The notes under the pieces were generated by a model, which was not told where the DNA came from, ran no database searches, and saw nothing but the letters and a program-made list of their open reading frames with translations. The position numbers and the translations under genes are program-made. Positions 42,055-53,727 of a stretch of DNA of 64,000 bases are shown here, piece by piece. Numbering within the stretch: the stretch's first letter is position 1; each line of letters begins with the position of its first letter. Origin of the DNA: Hymenopellis radicata (taxonomy: Eukaryota > Basidiomycota > Agaricomycetes > Agaricales > Physalacriaceae); NCBI GenBank assembly GCA_015501595.1, contig JADNRX010000013.1, forward strand, positions 62,001 to 126,000, read 5' to 3'.

Positions 42055-43679
42055 CTACTCCTCCGATTCATCCGTTTCGTCGGAATTCTCGTCGTCCAAC
42101 GCACCCGTCCAATCTGACAATTCCAGTTTTTCATTTTTAACAGAATCGCCCTCCGATACCTCGTATCCTGCTTGGGTGACACACCTGCTTAGCTGAGCCT
42201 TTGCCCCGACCTTGGTATTTTTCCCAAGGATGCAACCGTCCAACTTTGCACCATCCTCGACCACACAGTGGTCTAATAGAACGCATCCGGTTATCTTGGC
42301 CATTTTCCCAATAACGCAGTGCCGCCCTACGACTGACTTCTTGATAGTCGTACGTTCGCCTATCTGAGTGGATGGGTCTACCAGCGCTTGAGATATGAGG
42401 GAGGATGACGTCGCGGGTAGAGGGAGAGCGGCAAGAAGCTGCCTACTCATGTCGAAGTATGTTGGCAAGGTGTTTATCCTGGCAGCATTGATATTTCTGT
42501 GTATCACGACACCAACGCGCAATGTTGCCGTCGTTGACGATTCTTCGTCTGAAGACTCTTCTCCGCCGACGACAGGAACATCAGTGAGCATGACTGAATG
42601 CTGTAGAGCAGTGATCTGGGTGGGTGCATTTGTCGTGGGGTTCAGTACTGCAAATCGTCATTGAAGAAAGGTGACGCGGAAGGGAAGCGGCAACTGACTT
42701 GAGCTGTATTTTTCTCTTCGTCTACGTTGGAAGGGAACCTTACATAACCACGGGATGAATTCTTCGCGGAAGGAATCAAAGTGCGGTTTTTCTTGTAGCA
42801 GATCCAAAACAGAACGTCGACACACATAGACGTGCGAGTCTTGGTACCGAGAAGACATCTTTGTCCTTGGATATCTGTGACTTGTATCAGAGAGAAATCG
42901 CAGTACAGATTGGATCCTCACAAGCGCATCAACGACATACGGAGCTCTAGTTCTTCTGTATTGAGATCCGTGTCGTCTGGGGTGTCGACGTGCAAAAGTG
43001 TTCCGTTTTTTTCGTCCCATACGATTGCACTATGTGGAAGTGGTGTGCTCCATTCTTCGGGCAGGGATCCTTTCTCTGTCGTTGGAGAATTCGAAAACCA
43101 GCATGTAGTGGCGATGGAGCCGTCCGAGACGGTGTCAGCACGAAATTTGTCGAGAATCGAGGTCAGAGTCAAAGACGGCGGAGGTAGAAAGTCACAAGGC
43201 ACAACGACAAAGTCATTTTGTATGCGATTTGAAAAGTGGCGCAGGAGAGTACAGGTTCCGACACTGCTATCCATAGTTTCGTCAAATGTTTGTAGATCGA
43301 TGCGAAGCGCGTGGGTAATGTCGGAATGGATGTGATTGGAGATAGCATTGCGATGTATTGCAGGGCATATTAGCACAACATCTACATAATGCCAGTCAGC
43401 GTAATAAATAACAGAGATGATCGATGTCAGTGACCTTTTATGCCAGATGACTCAATCCAAGCGAGCACATAGTCTACGATGGCTTTGTTAGCTACCGGAA
43501 GGAGAGCTTTTGGACATGGATCATCTCCGTGGTCGTTGGTCAATGGTAGCAGCCTGATTACCGTTCAACAAGGCCGTTAGATGGATATTGTTTGGGACCT
43601 ACTCGGCGCCAAAGCCAGCGAGAACAACGGCAGTAAACTCGCGCGTAACGAGGGGCGATATCGAGATAGCGAGATCCAT
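42055..43679 (-). CDS. GCD1: eIF2B gamma subunit
   Basis: Subunit of eIF2B, the guanine-nucleotide exchange factor that recharges eIF2 for translation initiation. The N-terminal nucleotidyltransferase-like domain begins MDLAISISPL, with TAVVLAGFGAELLPLTNDHG and CPKALLPVANKAIVDY, then VVLICPAIHRNAI and NDFVVVPCDFLPP. The C-terminal left-handed beta-helix has hexapeptide-type repeats (STQIGERTTIKKSVVGRHCVIGK etc.) and an acidic tail. Four or so introns. The start at 43679 is only 63 bp from the divergent PDI gene. GCD1 is the yeast name, EIF2B3 the human. Confidence 0.9.
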
Positions 43680-43742
43680 GGTGGATGTCGAGTCAGAAGA
43701 GCGCGATGGTCACGTTTTCTTCTTTTCACTACTACCTCCATC
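43680..43742. promoter_or_regulatory. 63-bp bidirectional promoter (eIF2B gamma / PDI)
   Basis: The start codons of two divergent conserved genes are 63 bp apart, so the transcripts probably overlap or share one core promoter. Confidence 0.6.
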
Positions 43743-45557
43743 ATGAAATTCGGCCGGGGTCCGATCTCGTTACGGCTGCTGCTCACGTCGCTGGCGATAA
43801 CTTGCGGCGCCGTCCCCGTCAAGACTGAGCAGGTCTTGACGCCCGAGAACTTCAAGAGCTCCATTGCCAGCGGCGCTTGGCTTGTGGAACACTTCTCGCC
43901 GTATTGTGGTCATTGCAAGGCATTCGCGCCAACTTGGGAGGAGCTGGTCAAAATAAGCGAGACTGAGGTGCCGGGCATAAAGTTGGCGCAGGTCAACTGT
44001 GCTGTGAACGGAGGTGTGCTTTGGTGTACACGTATTGAAGCCACTTTATGAAATGTTTCTAGATCTATGCAATGCGAACGGTATCACCGGCTATCCCACA
44101 CTAAACGTCTACAAGAACGGCGAATTCGTCGAAAAGTTCAAGGGCAACAGGGTTCTCGACACACTAGTCCCATACATCAAGCGCCACGCAGTCGATGTTC
44201 CACCTCCATCACCCGAGTATATTCCAAACCCTAACGGAGCCGTCGCTATATTAGATACCAAGTCATTCCAATCCACACTCGACCAAGGCTCGACCTTTGT
44301 CAAGTTCTATGCTCCTTGGTCAGCTACTATCCCCCTTACATGACACGTTGCCTGATGTATAATAGGTGCGGCCATTGTAAGAAGCTGGCTCCGACATGGG
44401 TCAAGCTGGCCAAGCTCTTCCAAGGAAAGCTGACTGTAGCTGAAGTTGACTGTGATGCCAACAAAGCTCTATGCAGTGCGCAGGAGATAGAGGGCTATCC
44501 GACTTTGGTGTACTATTCCGCGGGAGGCGCCAAGACCGAATACACGAGTGGCAGGAAGTTGGAGGCGCTAGCAGCGTTTGCTGAAAAGGCTAACGCGCCG
44601 CCCTCGAAAGCTATCGGTGTTCAAGACCTGGACTCCTACATTACTGAAAACGACATCGCCTATGTTCTCCTCCATTCATCCCACGATGCTCCCAAGGCTC
44701 TTACACCCTTGTTCGCCTCTTTGCTCGGTACTCCGCCCGTCTACACCATTGCCGACCCCCCAGAAGCTACCATGCTGAGATATGGCATCACCAATAGTTG
44801 GGCATTACTCGCTTTCAAAGATCACGACGTTTCCACTCCCACATCTATCTATACGTCTTCCTCTTTCAACGCCGACGCCGCGCTCAAATGGCTGCTTGCC
44901 AATCGCCTACCAACTACAACCGAGTTAACCCAGGACTCATTCCAGTCTGTCATGAAATCTCCAGCAAAGCCTCTCGTTCTGCTCGCCGGCGTCTCTGATT
45001 CCAACAAGGAACTTCTGAAACAACGATTTGAAGTGTTAAGCGCTGCATGGCGCAAGCGGGAGAAACATGATAGAGAAGTGGTCTTCGCATGGATGGATAC
45101 CGAGAGGTGGAAGGATTGGATGAAGAGCATGTATGGGATCTCTGGCAAGAGCACCTCTTTGGAAGACGTTCAGGTTGTTGTGGCGGATCACAATGACCTG
45201 GTGTACTGGAACGTGGATGGTGACGGCAAACCGATTGATGTCCTGAACGAGAAAAGCATATTTACTGCCCTCGAAGGCGCGGCATCTGGTTCTATTCGTT
45301 CAATCCACTCGGAGAACATAATGGAGCGCCTGGCCAGGGTAAGATTGTTGTTTTTCCTTGTAAATACGTTGCTCATCCTTTGTCAGTACCTCAACACCAA
45401 GATGACAACAGTATATTCGTACGTTGTCGAACATACCCTACAGAGCGTTATCGCCGTCTTCACATTCCTTGCCGTAATTATCTTCGCTCTGCGGCGATGG
45501 ATATTGAGTGACTTGCCCGACGATCGTTATTACCGAGACAAAGGACGCTTGGACTGA
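43743..45557 (+). CDS. Membrane-anchored protein disulfide isomerase
   Basis: An ER oxidoreductase of the PDI/TMX-like group that forms and rearranges disulfides. After a signal peptide (LRLLLTSLAITCGAVP) there are two thioredoxin domains with CGHC active sites: HFSPYCGHCKAFAPTW and, across a splice junction, APWCGHCKKLAPTW. Each is followed by the cis-proline segment (GITGYPTLNVYKNG; IEGYPTLVYYSAGG). Redox-inactive domains follow, then a C-terminal membrane helix (SVIAVFTFLAVIIFALRRW) and a short cytosolic tail without KDEL. Three introns, about 550 residues. Probably spans the ER membrane once. Confidence 0.9.
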
Positions 45558-45715
45558 CACTGCTCATGTATATTTACTGCACTCGTAATTTATTTAATTT
45601 GGTAGAATTTGACGCCCACAGTAATCCACAATAGTCACACTGTCACTGTCACGGGAGACGCGTACGCGTCACTGAACTCAGTTCTTGAACTTGCACTACG
45701 ACGAAGCCCTTCACG

Positions 45716-47184
45716 ATGCCTGTAGCGACAGCCACTGCCTCACATCTCATACCGGGCGGCATTAAGCCTTACTATCAGGCTAAAATCGAGGCCGCCGAGC
45801 TGACCATCAGCCAGAAAACGCAAAACTTGCGTCGTTTGGAAGCACAACGGAATGCTCTCAATGCGCGGGGTACGTGTATAGATTGGTCTATGTAATTGAC
45901 AATTAAACATTGTTTAGTGAGGCTTCTCAGAGAGGAGCTGCAGCTCTTACACGAGCCTGGCAGCTACGTCGGCGAAGTGGTCAAAGTAATGGGAAAGAAC
46001 AAGGTCCTCGTCAAGGTACAACCCGAAGGAAAATACAGTGCGTCTCCTACTTGAATTACTTTGCGTCTATGTCTCTGAGGCACAGTTAGTTGTTGACCTC
46101 GACGCCGACATCGACATCAGTGCCCTGACGCCTACTCTTCGTATTGCTCTGCGGTCCGACTCCTACACAATCCACAAGATTTTACCGAATAAAGTGGACC
46201 CTCTCGTGTCGCTGATGATGGTCGAGAAGGTGCCCGACAGCACCTACGAGATGGTTGGAGGTCTCGACAAGCAGATCAAGGAGATTAAAGAGGTCATCGA
46301 GCTACCTGTGAAACACCCAGAGCTATTCGACGCCCTCGGTATAGCGCAGCCAAAGGGTGTCCTCCTCTATGGTCCACCGGGTACCGGAAAGACTCTTCTT
46401 GCACGAGCCGTGGCGCACCACACGGACTGCAAGTTCATTCGTGTCAGTGGTAGTGAGCTGGTTCAGAAGTATATTGGAGAGGGTAGTCGGATGGTTCGAG
46501 AACTCTTCGTTATGGCCAGGGAACACGCGCCCAGTATCATCTTCATGGATGAGATTGACTCCATCGGTAGTTCGCGGGGGACGGCGGAGGCAGCGGTGGT
46601 GATTCTGAGGTGCAGCGGACGATGTTGGAGTTGCTTAACCAGCTGGATGGATTTGAGGCGACCAAGAATATCAAGGTCATCATGGCTACGAATCGTATAG
46701 GTATGTTTCACAACGCGTCCTTCTTTATTTTGGCCTCATCATTTCTTCTAGATATCCTTGACTCCGCACTTTTGAGACCTGGACGGATAGATCGGAAGAT
46801 TGAGTTCCCTCCACCTGGTCCTGAAGCTCGTGTTTCCATTCTGCGTATTCACTCGAGAAAAGTGAGGATCATAACTCCACTGTTCGTCGCGTCGTCTGAC
46901 ATATTCAATCCTGTTAGATGTCTTTACAGCGTGGCATCAATCTCCGTGCGCTGGCAGAAAAGATGGGACAATGTTCTGGTGCTGAAGTGCGCGGTATTTG
47001 CACGGAAGCTGGTATGTATGCGCTTCGTGAACGCCGGCAGCATGTTACCCAGGAAGACTTTGAGTTTGCTGTTGCCAAGGTTCATTATGCTGTCTCGTGT
47101 GAAAGCCACTTTACTGAATAGTCATTGCAGGTCCTCAAGAAGAACCAAGAAGGCAACACGTCGGTAAACAAGCTGTTCTCGTAG
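45716..47184 (+). CDS. RPT6: 26S proteasome ATPase subunit RPT6
   Basis: One of six AAA+ ATPases in the proteasome base ring (PSMC5 in animals), which unfold ubiquitinated substrates. Six exons: the coiled coil ([20 protein letters not shown]), the OB domain, Walker A GPPGTGKT, Walker [26 protein letters not shown], the arginine-finger region [13 protein letters not shown], and a C-terminus spliced to [17 protein letters not shown] one-base shift at GGGGG (46576-46580) breaks the Gly-rich loop just after DSIGSSRG. The downstream frame continues perfectly ([11 protein letters not shown]). RPT6 is essential, so this is most likely a base-calling error. Confidence 0.93.
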
Positions 47185-47318
47185 ATTTTGTACATCATAA
47201 TCACGATATTATTTCACTGTACAAAAGAAACCTGCGGTGATGAGCGGAGCTAACTGCACCGCCACCGACCACCGCTGCTTCTTCCTGTCAACAGCTTTAG
47301 AGAAATGACAACGGTGTC

Positions 47319-48244
47319 ATGTCTTCCTCTCACTTGATCCATTCCATTGGATCCTCGTCTTGTGTGAATGTGTCCAAGCCTTTCACTAAGCGCAGCCTTA
47401 GGAAGATACAGACGCTTTTGAACCCTCTTCTGACCTCGGATGCTGGGCGTCCTCTTGTTAATCTACGAAAACGGAATGCCGCCATTCTTATTCCACTATG
47501 CAACTTCCATAATGTCCCTGGGATTCTGTTTGAAGTCAGAGGGAAATCGATGAGGACGCATTCCGGCGAAGTCAGCTTTCCTGGTGGACGCGTTGACAAT
47601 GTGAGCGATAAGTCTGACGACATTCTACGCGTTCGTTGATTCAGCTTTCGATTGCAGGATGATCCGTCGTTTGTCGCTGCTGCACTCCGCGAGGTTGAAG
47701 AGGAGCTAGGCGTAGATTCAAGCCGCGTTGAGCTTCTCGGAGAGATAGGTCCTCCTGAAGGGAACCTGACGCAGGCCATGACTGTATGGCCGTTTGTCGT
47801 GTGTCCTTCGTTCGCAATCGTCGTCTTTCATGCGGTCTGAGTCGCTCTGCAGGGCTTTCTGTATCCACGCCCGGGAATTGAAGATCTCGGTGATGACGAT
47901 CCGCTGCCGTCCATCTCAGTCGCCGCCATCATGGAAGAGATATCGCAGGACGAAGTGCACAACGTCTTCCACCTCCCGCTGGCTGCTCTGGCGTCTCCGG
48001 CGCGTCTGAGGTCGTCCATGTTTCGCGGACAGCGCCCGTATTGGGCGGTGGATGTGTCTGATGTGCACAGGCTTGGTCGGACGACTCGGCCGATGCAAAT
48101 AGGCTGTTTCCGCTTCCTGTGAAGGCGGAGGGTGTCGCGGATGACAGTGAAGTTGGAGCTGGGAAGTATGGCAAGCTGGAGATATGGGGCTTGACTGGAT
48201 GGTATCTTTCACTTTTCATGCAGACACTTAGAATGTGTCAGTAA
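47319..48244 (+). CDS. CoA-type NUDIX hydrolase
   Basis: Likely a peroxisomal or mitochondrial coenzyme A diphosphatase of the PCD1/NUDT7-NUDT8 group. Motifs: KRNAAILIPLCNF, the UPF0035-type HSGEVSFPGGRVD, then across an intron the NUDIX helix AALREVEEELGV, GPPEGN, and a C-terminal KLEIWGLTGWYLSLFMQTL typical of this branch. Between VDVSDVH and AWSDDSADANRL the frame shifts by one base at a GG (48070-48071), again a homopolymer position. Without the shift the protein would stop at 48121 in a non-conserved tail. It follows RPT6 by 134 bp. Confidence 0.85.
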
Positions 48245-48420
48245 GTTACCTCGTATATGGTAATAGAAGTCTAATTTGATAGTACTGTCCAACGTTCGCC
48301 GTTCAGACACTTGCGCCCAATCTTTGCATTCAGATAATGAGGTAGTACAATTATATGAGTAGTACAATTATTACGCTCTATTACAACGATACACATTATA
48401 CAACAATATAAAGAGGAGAG

Positions 48421-49622
48421 TTACAGTCCGTGCGGGAGAAGGGGTGCGCGCTTGAAAGCGCTTACATAGTTAGTCGTATAATAAAATGCAATGCGAAATT
48501 CGGCCAGATACACATCCTCAGGCGAAACTGTCTTCGAAGGCTCAATCTTGGAGACAATGTCTTCATGTTCTCTGTCATTGCTGCAGCCTTCGTCCACGTC
48601 TGCATGACACGATACAAAGCCCACAGGGCAAGCCGACGTTCCTCCAGATGCTTCGACGCAAAACCCGTACGACCAACGTGCAGTGACTCGGGAATAAGTC
48701 GTCCGTTGAAATGCGGGATGTAACTGAGCACTCGAATTCGACGATCCTCCGTGTTGGAGGCATCCAGCTCGTTGAAGTCTGCACCCTCGGCAGTCTCGAA
48801 TCCTTCAGGTTTCAGCTTGTAAGCCATGTGATCGAGCGCGAGCAGTTCCGATCTAAAGTTGACCTCGAAAAGTTCCCAAAGAATCTCTTGAGCTATGTTG
48901 TCGGAAATGGGGAGAGTCAGAGGCCGGCCTTGCCAGACGATGGGCGCGATGTGTAGGTTGGACGGATCGATATGTCCCTTTTCAGAGTTAATGACAAAAA
49001 ATAACAATGTGGACATTTACAGACCTGCAAATTACTGTCCTTGAGGTATTCCACGAGCTTCGCCTTGCATTCGGAACGTCTCTTGGCTGCGAGAGTATCG
49101 TCGCGGGAAGTACTGACAAAGCCCAACCCGAGCAAATCCCGCCAGTGCTGGGTGCTGAGCGGTTCACATCTCGAAGACGTGATACGATAGGTTAGCGCAT
49201 CGCGAATCTTCAGGTACATCGACAAGAGATCCTGTTCCTTCCCGCCAATGAAACTGTTTGGATCGGGGAGGAAGTATCCGCGATTGATACCACTGTCTGG
49301 CTGCTCGTTCTGGTCAAAGTTCGTGCCGGCTTGCCTCAGACCTTCCATCCACCATGTCAAAGCCCTCGGCATGAGTGGTGAACTCGCGTCAACAAACTTG
49401 TCGCGTCCAACGTACGGCTTTGCAACCTGAGCACGCTTGTCTATGAAACACCATCAGAAAGGAATGGATAGTAATCGTGGAATACAGTGACTTGCATGGG
49501 CGTTCAGGCTTTCTACCCCATAATGAGGGGCGGGCAGATGACTTGATGACGGGGGTATCAGGAGCAGTATCCTCGACGAATCCTCCAGGAGACACGCGCT
49601 TTCGTACTATGTAGACGGCCAT
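48421..49622 (-). CDS. Conserved-looking hypothetical protein
   Basis: Not recognised. Three exons with good coding character: MAVYIVRKRVSPGGFVEDTA; then KPYVGRDKFVDASSPLMPRA through GYFLPDPNSFIGGKEQD and HWRDLLGLGFV; then HIDPSNLHIAPIVWQGRPLT to LALWALYRVMQTWTKAA. A one-base shift at an AA (48577-48578) separates this from a better-looking C-terminus, EHEDIVSKIEPSKTVSPED ending RAPLLPHGL at 48421. The exon 1-2 junction is also not in frame with a simple intron. No membrane or signal segment. Divergent from the uL1 gene with 209 bp between starts. Confidence 0.6.
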
Positions 49623-49831
49623 ATGGTGATACCAGTTGGCGCCAGTAAATATAGTGGGATGGGGAGACGACGCGGCTCCTCGCGCTCATGCGCTCAGGAA
49701 GATCTCAGCCAGGCGGAGTTGCCTCTGGGGAGTGCCGAGTGACCATCACAACTATACAGTTTCACGTGATGGCATGCATGAGCTCGTTGACATCCGAAAT
49801 CGATCGTCGAATTGCGAGTGTATCATTTAAC

Positions 49832-50741
49832 ATGAGGTATGGTCGTCCCTGCTGTGCCCAACACACAGTTTGACACCCTCCCAGCAGCAAACTCTCAGTG
49901 TCAAGCGTGCGGGGCTCCGTCAAGGAACTGCTCGCCGAAGCCAATGGCGAGAAGAAGCGCAACTTTGTCGAGACCATTGAACTCCAGATTGGTCTCAAGA
50001 ACTACGACCCCCAGAGGGACAAGCGTTTCAGCGGAACCGTAAAGTGTGTCACTGACGATAGCGCAAGTGGATGGATGGTTGTCTGACTGTACCGCAGGCT
50101 CCCCAACGTTCCTCGTCCCCGGATGTCCATCTGCATTCTCGCCGATGCTGCTGACATCGATCGTGCCAAGCAGATTGAGCTCGAGTACATGTCCGTCGAC
50201 GATTTGAAGAAGTATGTGCTTTCTTAATGTAAAGAAATATTGACTGATCGCGTCGATTTAGGCTTAACAAGAACAAGAAGCTCGTCAAAAAGCTGGCCAA
50301 GAAATACGATGCTTTCCTCGCCTCCGAGACCCTCATCAAGCAGATTCCTCGTCTCTTGGGTCCCGGTCTTTCCAAGGGTTCGTCACACATACCACTTGTC
50401 GCCTCTATCGTCTAAATCCCCGTCTAGCTGGAAAATTCCCCACTCCCGTCTCGCATGCCGAAGACCTGGCCAGCAAGCTGGTTGAGGTTCGCTCCACCAT
50501 CAAGTTCCAGCTCAAGAAGGTTCTCTGCTTGGGTGTTGCCGTTGGCCACGCCAACATGACCGAGGACCAGGTCCTTGCCAACGTTATGCTTAGTACGCGC
50601 CTTTCCTTCCCGTGTCTTTTGCTTACTCACCACGCCAATCCAGGCATCAACTTCTTGGTCTCCCTGCTCAAGAAGAACTGGCAGAACGTCAAGTCTCTGC
50701 ACATCAAAACCACCATGGGGAAGCCCACCCGTCTCTTCTAG
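49832..50741 (+). CDS. RPL10A: 60S ribosomal protein uL1 (L10a)
   Basis: Stalk-base protein of the large ribosomal subunit. The start codon sits in a five-base first exon (ATGAG) followed by a 51-nt intron (49837-49887), giving [17 protein letters not shown], matching the family start. Then [60 protein letters not shown] and a C-terminus [20 protein letters not shown] to RLF. Five introns, 217 residues or so, intact. A tiny first coding exon with an early intron is typical of fungal ribosomal protein genes. Confidence 0.95.
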
Positions 50742-51029
50742 ACGGCGGTGGATCATCTCTTTTTCGACATTGGCGTTGGCGCTCGAGTATCTGTACGGTT
50801 GTTATGCACCAGGGCCCGCACGCTTGTACCAACGGCTTTCAGGGGGGGAAGCTGATTGGGAGCTGAGATAGTTGTGCACTTATTCTCTTCACCGTCATGT
50901 CGAATATTTGTTGTATTGATATAACTATTGATGATGAAACCAAAAAAATGGCAATCCGCTGAGGTTTTCCCATGCTAGTCAAGCTGATTACATCCAAGAT
51001 TTGCGCCACATTTGATTTTAATAGTCGTA
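50742..51029. other. Convergent 3' region
   Basis: 3' flanks of uL1 and the SET gene. No coding signal. Confidence 0.4.
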
Positions 51030-51716
51030 TTACACTGAATGCTGCTCAAGGAGTTTCCAGATCCAGAGATTGATCCACCCGCGACCAAGAAGCTCCTCTT
51101 TGTGCAAATATTTCGCTCCTCGTATTTCGCCCAAGCATGTCTAGAGTCGAGTTTATTCATTGATGCATAGAAAGGTCAATATCCTTACTGGTGTTCCGCA
51201 TTGACACCTGAAAGCCTCATCCATATCCCATTCAGTGCTTGGGTAAAAGAAAGTGACTAGGAAATAGTTGGAATCCTTGACACCGAGAAGGAGAACAAAG
51301 ACGCGACCCACGAGGCTGCCCGACGCGTATGTCTCTTTCTGCCCGGATGCACCAGTCATTGCGCGATGCGGCGGACAGATCGAAAGCAAGATTGGGTTCA
51401 CAAGAGTGATTCACTAGAACGACTATCGGTATTCATAAATCGCATACATTCTTGAAGACGAACCATAGACGAAATCACTATTCAGCTCAACGTGATCCAG
51501 TGATTTAGGCCCACACTGCACTGTCCTGTACGACCTTGGTGCTTTCGACGCCTTGTCTAAACTCGCTAGATCTTGCCCAGCTTTGAAGGCCTACTCCAAT
51601 TGCTGATAAATAGATCGATGGAAGAACGCGTCGCATACCTGCGTAGCTTTCAGAAACGACTGATGATGGCCAGATCGCACTTCAACGATCCATGCAGATG
51701 CGGAGGGGGACGACAT
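51030..51716 (-). CDS. Small SET-domain protein
   Basis: A compact SET protein of about 165 residues, possibly a lysine methyltransferase. Five exons join in frame: MSSPSASAWIVEVRSGHHQS; AFKAGQDLASLDKASKAPRS leading into VQCGPKSLDHVELNSDFVY; the core YVNHSCEPNLAFDL (the NHSC.PN motif that shapes the SAM site) with WCIRAERDIRVGQ; LTFFYPSTEWDMDEAFRCQC; and a post-SET-like CLGEIRGAKYLHKEELLGRG. The N-terminal SET half (GxG motif) is very short or absent, as in a small fungal subfamily. Activity unproven. Confidence 0.8.
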
Positions 51717-51944
51717 GGTTGAAGCCAAGTCGGGTAGTTCGCGTTCCGCAATAAGTTGCCGACGGAACCAAATTGTCCAAGGAGGGGTCAGGCCGCGAGA
51801 ATCTGCCATGTCGGTCTGTCTGTCTGTCCACAAACATATCGTGAAGAAATCGGCTTGACCGATTTAAAAAAACAACCTTAACACAAACAGATACATTCAG
51901 CGAATTGTACACACAACAGACGTATAATCGAATAATAAACTGCA

Positions 51945-53629
51945 TTATAACAATGCAGGTGAGCATTCTATGATGGAATGGGGTCCCTTGTTAGTGTATT
52001 CCGATTTTGAAACGTAGCTCCGAGACGAGTTATCGTTAAATATTATCTGAAGATCGTCCGTGAGCTCTCGTCCAACAAGTGCAAAAAGCTACGTACTTTA
52101 GCAGTTATACTAGAACCTAAGAAGGCGGCATAGCCGTCGCCCATATCTCGATATTCGGGATAGTATTCCGGTATTCCCAGCACGTGAACAGACTTTGGTT
52201 GTATCTCTGTTGCAAGGTCTGGACTGTGAAGGAACGGTGCTAGACGCGATTGCATGGCGACGCCAAGCCCTGCGCGTAAGATATGTAGGTCAGATTTAAG
52301 GGGTTGAATCTCGGTAGATGGTGCTCTACCTTTGACAGGTTTCGTCAAGTCTCCAGTGACAAGTAAACCCCTCCATACATACTGACGCTGATCGACGTCG
52401 ACCAGCATGACTGCATGGCCGACCGCGTCCTGTAAAGGACTAACCACAGCGTCAGGATCGGATAGCGCGTTCAGGAGAGTGGGGTCAAAGAGCGGCTCGC
52501 AAAATCGATGTCTCTCTTTTCCAAGGGTCAAAGAATGGTCGCGGAATTGGATGGTAATAAGATCCAAGGCTTCTATTTCCCTAGCGCGCGCCTGTTCAGC
52601 TGCAGAGGCCTTCGCGTTAGCCTTCTTCTTCAAACCACTTTCGATGACAGCTTTCTCTTTGCCAGCCACGACAATTGCGGCAATGTCAGTGATGCCTTCA
52701 TCCTCCACTAAAGCCGTTTCGCCAGAGGAGGGAACTTTAACGTATCCAGAGGTCCAAACGAATTTGGCAAGGTCGAGAAGGGTCTGCTGAAGGTCCTCAG
52801 CACTAAGTGGTGCATCTGCGGGAGACAATGCAGCCATCACGCCTTGATTGGCGCGTAGAAGGTTGGCCAGGTATGCCTCGCAGTGTTTTATGCCGACGGA
52901 GGTCTTGCTGCAGGCAGGATGGACTATGAATCCATCGTATATCGGCGAAATATCTGTAGAATGGTATGCAATGTCCACGACCACCCCGCTGAGGCTGTTC
53001 ACGGCGTAGAGCTGGGCCATAGGTCGTTCGACAATAGCCAGACCGGCACAGTTGAAACGCTCGAAGAATATTTGGCACATTTTCTCGTACGCCGACCTCG
53101 GTTGGCCGGGCGGGATAGAGAGGAGGACCGGGGATTCATTTTGAGCGCGCCGCCGTTGAAGTTGGTTGAAGAGAACATATTTCCTAGGCATTGCTGAGCA
53201 TCGTGTGATTCAAGACAGTATTAGGGACGCACCATAGCGCTTCCACCTGCGCCCATTGCGTGATTGGGTGATCTTGGAATGGCCAGAACACGGCAATGTT
53301 CAGTCCTGCGGCCAGTGCCTCATCGAGCTGTGTACCAACGAGATACTCGTTTGGGCCGGCTGTCAATGGTGGCTGCGACGGTGCACGGCTGTAAGAAGGT
53401 TGAGTCTCGCCGTTGGTGCCGTTTGAAAGATCGCCGTTCGACGCGGTCGAGCGTAGGCCTACGCGTGCTTGGATTTCCTTGCATGGCAATCAGCGAATGA
53501 AAGCGGAGCCAGCCAGCGCTGGATGCTCACCACGGTCGGCGTCTTGAGCAGGTCGAAGAGACCCAAGCCTGCTCGGAGTACATCCTTGCCCGTCTCAAGG
53601 ATAACAACAGTCGAGTCGTGAAAGGCCAT
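51945..53629 (-). CDS. ARP9: Actin-related protein ARP9
   Basis: Actin-fold subunit of fungal SWI/SNF and RSC chromatin remodellers. Four exons: MAFHDSTVVILETGKDVLRA with LLKTPTV; EIQARVGLR with a Ser/Thr-rich insert and FWPFQDHPITQWAQVEALW; a long exon KYVLFNQLQRRRAQNESPVL, CAGLAIVERPMAQLYAVNSL, SGVVVDIAYHSTDISPIYDG and a basic coiled insert; and a last exon after an intron at about 52048-52097, reading FNDNSSRSYVSKSEYTNKGP and ending CSPALL at 51945. Without the last intron the frame would stop at 52043 in a non-conserved tail. ATP-binding residues are degenerate, as usual for ARP9. Confidence 0.88.
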
Positions 53630-53727
53630 CTGCCGCCGGAAACAAACTTGTCGAGAGTGGTACCTGGCTCAAACCGTGCTTGCCATATGGGGTAGTCGGC
53701 CTGTCGCATCTTGTCCTCATCCTTATC

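Noticed and set aside
52043..52100. End of ARP9 at 52043
   Set aside because: The last codons there are intron sequence. A proper intron leads to a conserved final exon ending at 51945.
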